64,000 nt of DNA from Vibrio mimicus CAIM 602. Lineage in GTDB: Bacteria > Pseudomonadota > Gammaproteobacteria > Enterobacterales > Vibrionaceae. Shown piece by piece: positions 59,882 through 64,000 of the stretch. The notes under the pieces were generated by a model. That model did not search any database. It was not told where the DNA came from and was given only the letters and a program-made list of their open reading frames with translations. The stretch covers positions 1 through 64,000 of the forward strand of contig NZ_AOMO01000029.1 of assembly GCF_000338875.1 (NCBI RefSeq). The letters run 5' to 3'. A program made the position numbers and the translations under genes. How positions within the stretch are numbered: the first letter of the stretch is position 1; each line of letters opens with the position of its first letter.

Positions 59882-60369
59882 GGCCTTCTCCTTCCTTTTC
59901 GTTATTCCGTTAGAGGTGTTAACACAATGTTACGTGTCTTAGGTTAGCAGCCGAATGACAAGGGATCTGTGCAACTTTAGTCGGGGGAGAAAAGGCGAAA
60001 AATGACACGAAACCGAGAGCTTACCGATCTCTCTTCGTTCTTGATACAGCCGCGATGTTGGCTAGGTTTATTCACTTTAATGGCACAACTCTGCTTATGC
60101 TAGAAGTGTGTTTTTACTTGCGAATTAGCTGTGATAGCAAACCATTTTGGTATAGAAAACGGCAAAAAAAGAGATGTTAATTAGATGTTAAGTTAGCCGA
60201 AAGTATAAGGGGGCATTCCTATTCATTGAGCTTTTTATAGTAAAAAGTCCGGTAAAGCGTGATTTGTTTACATAAACTTTTCTCATTGATGTCACGAATT
60301 CGTGCACAATAGACGTTCAAATTACTTGATTAAACAAGACAATCCGTTAGCAACAGATTGGGAGGGAGA
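59882..60369. other. Divergent promoter region between the symporter pair and nhaP2
   Basis: A 488-base gap. It holds a segment about 60045-60105 that looks like a decayed ERIC repeat (GATACAGCCGCGATGTTGGC ... TTTATTCACTTTAATGGCAC) and a 12-bp palindrome CACGAATTCGTG at 60293-60304. It also holds an AT-rich stretch where both promoters should lie. I see no gene and no operator that I can name. Confidence 0.5.
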
Positions 60370-62115
60370 GTGGACGCCGTTACGATTAACAGTTTTTTTA
60401 TGATAGGTGCCTTATTGATAGGCATCAGCGTATTGCTCAGTCCTGTCTCCTCGAAATTGGGTATTCCGATTTTGTTGGTTTTTCTCGCGGTGGGAATGCT
60501 GGCGGGGGAAGATGGCATTGGGAAGATTGCTTTTGATAATTACCCAGTCGCCTATTTAGTCAGTAACCTTGCTCTCGCGATCATCTTGCTCGATGGTGGT
60601 ATGCGCACCCGTGTGGCGAGTTTTCGAGTGGCATTCTGGCCTTCTGTGTCGCTGGCGACGCTAGGTGTTGCCATTACCACTTTGCTCACTGGTTTGCTGG
60701 CAATGTGGCTGTTTGATCTGAGCTTACTGCAAGGTGTGTTAGTGGGCGCGATTGTTGGTTCCACGGATGCGGCGGCGGTATTTTCTCTACTCAAAGGCCG
60801 TAGCCTCAATGAACGGGTTGGCGCGACTTTGGAAATCGAATCGGGCACCAACGACCCTATGGCGGTGTTTCTGACTGTAACCTTAATCGCTGTACTCAGC
60901 AGTGCCGAAGCAAATCTCAGTGCGGGCTTTTTACTGCTCAATTTCGTGCAGCAATTTGGTGTTGGTGCTTTGCTCGGTTTAGCGGGGGGCTGGATTTTGT
61001 GGTGGCTGATAAACCGCAACCAATTGCCTGAAGGTTTGTACTCCATTCTTGCGGTGAGTGGCGGTTTGATGATCTTTGCTCTCTCCAACGCGTTGGGGGG
61101 CAGTGGCATTCTCTCTATCTATCTTGCAGGTTTGTTGCTTGGCAACCGCCCAACCCGTAGCCGACATTCCATTCTCAACGTGCTTGATGGCATGACTTGG
61201 CTAGCGCAAATCGGCATGTTCTTGGTACTTGGTCTGTTAGTAACACCATCGGAGTTGATGGAGATTGCGCTACCTGGCCTAGCACTGGCAGTGGGTATGA
61301 TCCTCTTTGCTCGCCCCATTGCGGTATGGATTGGTTTGGCACCGTTTAAGAGCTTTACTGCCCGTGAGAAATGGTTTGTCTCTTGGGTTGGCTTACGTGG
61401 CGCTGTGCCAATCATCTTAGCCGTATTCCCAATGATGGCGGGTTTGCCGAATGCTCAGCTTTACTTCAATCTCGCGTTTTTCGTGGTTATGGTGTCGCTG
61501 GTGGTACAGGGTGGAACGCTAACCAAAGCGATGACACTAGCCAAAGTTGAACTGCCGCCGAAACCGGAGCCGATTTCACGAACGGGTGTGGAAATTTATC
61601 CGACCAGCGAGTGGGAGCTGTTTATTTACAAACTGAAAGCAGATAAGTGGTGTATTGGTGAGCCGCTGCGCAATTTGTTTATGCCAGAAGGCACGCGGAT
61701 TGCTGCTGTGTTTCGTGATAATCAACTGTTGCACCCATCGGGCAGTACCGAGTTATGCGAAGGCGACACTTTGTGTGTGATGGCGCAAGAGCGCGATCTT
61801 GAATCACTCAGCCGCTTGTTCAGTGAAGCCCCAGAAAAAGCATCACTAGTTCGCTTCTTTGGAGACTTCTTCCTCGATATTGAAGCGAAACTGCAAGATG
61901 TGGCTTTGCTCTATGGTCTGGATTTAGGTGAGTTAACTGCTGAAACCAAGTTAAAAGATTTGGTGCTAGAGCACTTAGGCGAAACCCCTGTGTTGGGTGA
62001 CTACTTTGAATGGCGCGGCTTGCAATGGGTAGTGGCTGACGTGGTGGATTGGAAAGTGACGAAAATTGGCCTGCGTCTTCCGCCTGAAGAAGAGTTGCAA
62101 GAAGGTGCGGAGTAA
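60370..62115 (+). CDS. nhaP2: K+/H+ (Na+/H+) antiporter NhaP2 (CvrA)
   Basis: CPA1-family cation/proton antiporter; V. cholerae NhaP2 exchanges potassium for protons and is needed at low pH with high potassium. 581 residues: about 12 helices, the central [20 protein letters not shown] and [11 protein letters not shown] block of CPA1 proteins, and a cytoplasmic C-terminus with TrkA_C (about 400-490) and CorC_HlyC-like (about 495-575) domains. GTG start at 60370 with GGGAGGGAGA directly upstream; an in-frame TTG at 60358 is unlikely. Its stop precedes an ERIC element. Confidence 0.95.
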   Translation: MDAVTINSFFMIGALLIGISVLLSPVSSKLGIPILLVFLAVGMLAGEDGIGKIAFDNYPVAYLVSNLALAIILLDGGMRTRVASFRVAFWPSVSLATLGVAITTLLTGLLAMWLFDLSLLQGVLVGAIVGSTDAAAVFSLLKGRSLNERVGATLEIESGTNDPMAVFLTVTLIAVLSSAEANLSAGFLLLNFVQQFGVGALLGLAGGWILWWLINRNQLPEGLYSILAVSGGLMIFALSNALGGSGILSIYLAGLLLGNRPTRSRHSILNVLDGMTWLAQIGMFLVLGLLVTPSELMEIALPGLALAVGMILFARPIAVWIGLAPFKSFTAREKWFVSWVGLRGAVPIILAVFPMMAGLPNAQLYFNLAFFVVMVSLVVQGGTLTKAMTLAKVELPPKPEPISRTGVEIYPTSEWELFIYKLKADKWCIGEPLRNLFMPEGTRIAAVFRDNQLLHPSGSTELCEGDTLCVMAQERDLESLSRLFSEAPEKASLVRFFGDFFLDIEAKLQDVALLYGLDLGELTAETKLKDLVLEHLGETPVLGDYFEWRGLQWVVADVVDWKVTKIGLRLPPEEELQEGAE

Positions 62116-62118
62116 AAA

Positions 62119-62244
62119 TCCCCTTCCTACTTGAAGCAGCAGTGGTGTTGGCTGCGTTCCTTCACCCCAATCACATAGCGTATCTATGCTCATAGGGATT
62201 CACTCACTTGCCACCTACCTGCAACTCCAAGTAGTTTGGGTATA
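62119..62244. repeat. ERIC repeat, full length without insertion
   Basis: About 126 bases, the standard ERIC length. On the minus strand it begins TATACCCAAACTACTTGGAG, has GTGAATCCCTATGAGCATAG and TTGGGGTGAAGGAACGCAGC in the middle, and ends CTTCAAGTAGGAAGGGGAT. It lies between nhaP2 and the crbR terminator. Confidence 0.88.
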
Positions 62245-62255
62245 GAGCAAGTAAG

Positions 62256-62290
62256 AAGAAATGAGCGAGTGGATTACTCGCTCATTTCTT
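62256..62290. terminator. 15-bp hairpin spanning the crbR stop
   Basis: A perfect stem AAGAAATGAGCGAGT / ACTCGCTCATTTCTT with a 5-base loop. It includes the crbR stop codon (62274-62276). On the plus strand it is followed by TTTTAG, on the minus strand by TTACTTGC, so it may end both nhaP2 and crbR transcripts. Confidence 0.7.
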
Positions 62291-62903
62291 TTAGTAAGAT
62301 CACCGCTTGAGTACGGTTTTTCACCCCAAGTTTGCGGAAAATCGCCGTCATATGCGCTTTGATGGTCGCTTCCGAAACATTCAGTTCATAAGCAATCTGC
62401 TTGTTGAGCAGTCCATCCGAAAGCATGCCCAACACCTTATATTGCTGCGGCGTGAGTGCTGCCACTTTTTCGGCTAAATCATTGCCTACAAACCCATCCA
62501 CCAATAAATGAGCAGGGAAATAAGGCTCACCATTGAGTACTTGATTTAGCGCGGCAATGAGGCTGCGCATATCGCTTGATTTGGGGATAAAACCGAACGC
62601 GCCGTGGCTCTTGACTTGCGAAACCACGCTTGGCTCTTCGCTGGCCGAGATCACTACGATCGGTAAGTCGGGGTATTCGGAACGCAGATGAATCAAACCA
62701 GACATCCCATTCGCGCCGGGCATTTTGAGATCGAGCAGGAGCAAATCGGGCTCCGACTCCTTATTGAGTAGATGCAGCAAAGCATCAAGTGAATCTGCTT
62801 CCAGCAAATTCGCACCGCTGATCGCCATGTGCACGGATTGAAACAGCGCATTACGAAACAGTGGATGGTCATCAGCAATGATGATGGTGTAGGTCGAGTC
62901 CAT
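62274..62903 (-). CDS. crbR: CrbR, LuxR-type response regulator of acetate metabolism
   Basis: In V. cholerae CrbR, with the kinase CrbS encoded elsewhere, turns on acetyl-CoA synthetase acs1 (the acetate switch). 209 residues: receiver domain (about 5-120) with the acidic pair in IIIADDHPLFR, phospho-acceptor in LLLLDLKMPGANG and Lys in IPKSSDM; LuxR helix-turn-helix (about 145-205) LTPQQYKVLGMLSDGLLNKQ, ELNVSEATIKAHM. The name rests on position and similarity to VC_2702 as I remember it. Confidence 0.88.
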   Translation of the reverse strand: MDSTYTIIIADDHPLFRNALFQSVHMAISGANLLEADSLDALLHLLNKESEPDLLLLDLKMPGANGMSGLIHLRSEYPDLPIVVISASEEPSVVSQVKSHGAFGFIPKSSDMRSLIAALNQVLNGEPYFPAHLLVDGFVGNDLAEKVAALTPQQYKVLGMLSDGLLNKQIAYELNVSEATIKAHMTAIFRKLGVKNRTQAVILLKEMSE

Positions 62904-63045
62904 GACGTCACAACAGGTTTACCAAACAGTTAACCAAATTATTGTTCTCTTTACCTGAGTGAACAATCTTTACCTGTTAAAAGTCTGAACTGTATCCCTT
63001 TTTAAATGCATAAGCTTGAATAACCCCTGCTGACTTCTGGTTTTT

Positions 63046-63110
63046 TATTCCGACTTGAAGCCACAGTGATGTTGGCTGCCCCAATCACATTATTTCTCTC
63101 TGTGAGCGGG
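63046..63110. repeat. Decayed ERIC-like fragment
   Basis: CCGACTTGAAGCCACAGTGA, TGTTGGCTGCCCCAATCACA and the end GAGCGGGGCTTCAC resemble one end and the middle of the ERIC repeat, with much of it lost. It lies just past the dsbD stop. Confidence 0.5.
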
Positions 63111-63118
63111 GCTTCACG

Positions 63119-64000
63119 TTACAAACCGTGTTGTGCAAGATGTTCGATAAAAGGCTCTGCCGCCATAAAGCCCGTGATCCGCGCATTCGGAATGGCTTCA
63201 CCTTGCGTATTCCAAAACTCAATGGTGGGCAAACCCAGCACATTTAATGCTTTCAGCAGTTCAATATCCTGCGGCTGATTTTTGGTGACATCCGCTTGCA
63301 GCAATACGAAGTTGCTGAGCTTGGTTTCCACTTGTTCGGCGTGGAAAGTGTACTTCTCAAACTCTTTGCAAGCCACACACCAATCGGCATAGAAATCGAG
63401 CATGACGGGTTTGCCTTGTGCTTTGGCATCCGCCAGTGCGTTTTGCAGCTCGCTTAGGTTCGCAATGCGTGTAAATTGAACTTGGCTAACGCGCTGCGCT
63501 GCTTGGTTAGGTGAATACCAATGATTGAGAACAGGTTGTGCTGAGGCGAGTAGCCCTAAAATTGCCACAATCCCAATCAAGCTCTGCTTCCAGCCGCCAA
63601 ACGGTAGGCTGTTTTTGACATGATATAGCCAGCCAAATGCCGCTAAACCGAGAACAGACCAAAGCAAGGTAGACCAAAACTCAGGAAGAATGCGCTCTAA
63701 CAGGAAGATAGGGGCTGCGAGCAACACAAAACCGAACAGGGTTTTCACGCGTTCCATCCAGTTGCCTGCTTTTGGTAGTAGTTTATTACCAAAGACCGCG
63801 ACCAAAATCAGCGGAATTCCCATGCCGATGGCCAATGCGTAGAGCGCAACGGCACCCGTGAGCAAATCGCCACTTTGCGCGACATAAAGTAGTGCGCCGG
63901 AAAGCGGAGCGGTGGTGCAGGGTGAGCACACCAAGCCGGAGATTGCACCCATAGCGAATACACCGGGCAGGCTACCGCCTTGCTGTGCATTACTCAGTGA
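63119..64000 (-). CDS. dsbD: Thiol:disulfide interchange protein DsbD, C-terminal part (5' part beyond the window)
   Basis: DsbD moves electrons from cytoplasmic thioredoxin to the periplasm to reduce DsbC, CcmG and others. The 293 visible residues hold the last transmembrane helices and the C-terminal thioredoxin domain (about the last 120 residues) with the CxxC in [12 protein letters not shown]. The transmembrane part includes [14 protein letters not shown], the region of one of the two membrane cysteines. The frame is open to the window edge, so an ATG at 63952 is internal and not the start. Confidence 0.95.
   Translation of the reverse strand, partial: SLSNAQQGGSLPGVFAMGAISGLVCSPCTTAPLSGALLYVAQSGDLLTGAVALYALAIGMGIPLILVAVFGNKLLPKAGNWMERVKTLFGFVLLAAPIFLLERILPEFWSTLLWSVLGLAAFGWLYHVKNSLPFGGWKQSLIGIVAILGLLASAQPVLNHWYSPNQAAQRVSQVQFTRIANLSELQNALADAKAQGKPVMLDFYADWCVACKEFEKYTFHAEQVETKLSNFVLLQADVTKNQPQDIELLKALNVLGLPTIEFWNTQGEAIPNARITGFMAAEPFIEHLAQHGL

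Overview
The window is a stretch of a gammaproteobacterial chromosome, almost certainly Vibrio cholerae or a very close relative (V. mimicus/V. metoecus/V. paracholerae clade). The evidence is a full epsC-epsN type II secretion operon with V. cholerae-like proteins, the order add / GGDEF-EAL / ntrC-ntrB / glnA / typA / dtd / pckA / hslOR / eps / cysQ / nudE / nfuA / bioH / tex / greB / ompR-envZ / recG / spoT / rpoZ / gmk / nhaP2 / crbR / dsbD that I recall from V. cholerae chromosome 1, and ERIC-type intergenic repeats. All identifications were made by reading; no search was run.

Layout. 1-33 is the 3' end of a tRNA-Asp, probably the end of an rRNA operon. 390-4016: adenosine deaminase and a membrane GGDEF-EAL c-di-GMP protein. 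4076-8855: the nitrogen-control block ntrC, ntrB, a DUF4124 protein and glnA, with a sigma-54 promoter and NtrC operators readable upstream of glnA and ntrB. 9342-16082: typA, a small NTPase, yihY, dtd, a GNAT-thioesterase fusion and an AsmA-like protein. 16222-19480: pckA, hslO, hslR. 19710-30972: epsCDEFGHIJKLMN. 31013-38697: housekeeping genes cysQ, nudE, nfuA, comF, bioH, an uncharacterised small protein, tex and greB.

38740-47395 is the most interesting part. Between greB and ompR lies a self-contained locus that I do not recall from the reference V. cholerae genome. It encodes a LuxR-type regulator, a divergent ribose-class sugar ABC transporter (binding protein, double ATPase, permease), a cytoplasmic GH3 N-acetylhexosaminidase-like enzyme, and a 728-residue exported protein. 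The exported protein has a lysozyme-like N-terminal domain, an RTX-like middle and a C-terminal CBM5/12 chitin-binding module. The regulator/transporter intergenic region carries a near-perfect CRP site and repeated TACCTA-type heptamers. I infer a locus that cuts an N-acetylated glycan outside the cell, imports the product and splits it in the cytoplasm; the eps secretion system in the same window could export the enzyme.

47599-64000 returns to core genes: ompR-envZ, a PurR-controlled NCS2 xanthine/uracil permease, recG, spoT, rpoZ, gmk, yhhQ (behind a preQ1-I riboswitch whose pseudoknot covers the ribosome binding site), a sodium/solute symporter pair, nhaP2, crbR and a partial dsbD. ERIC repeats lie at 34775-34970 (with a 70-bp insertion) and 62119-62244.

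Three core genes (add, the AsmA-like gene, the NCS2 permease) are each broken by a one-base loss in a short homopolymer. The pattern points to sequencing errors rather than three real pseudogenes.
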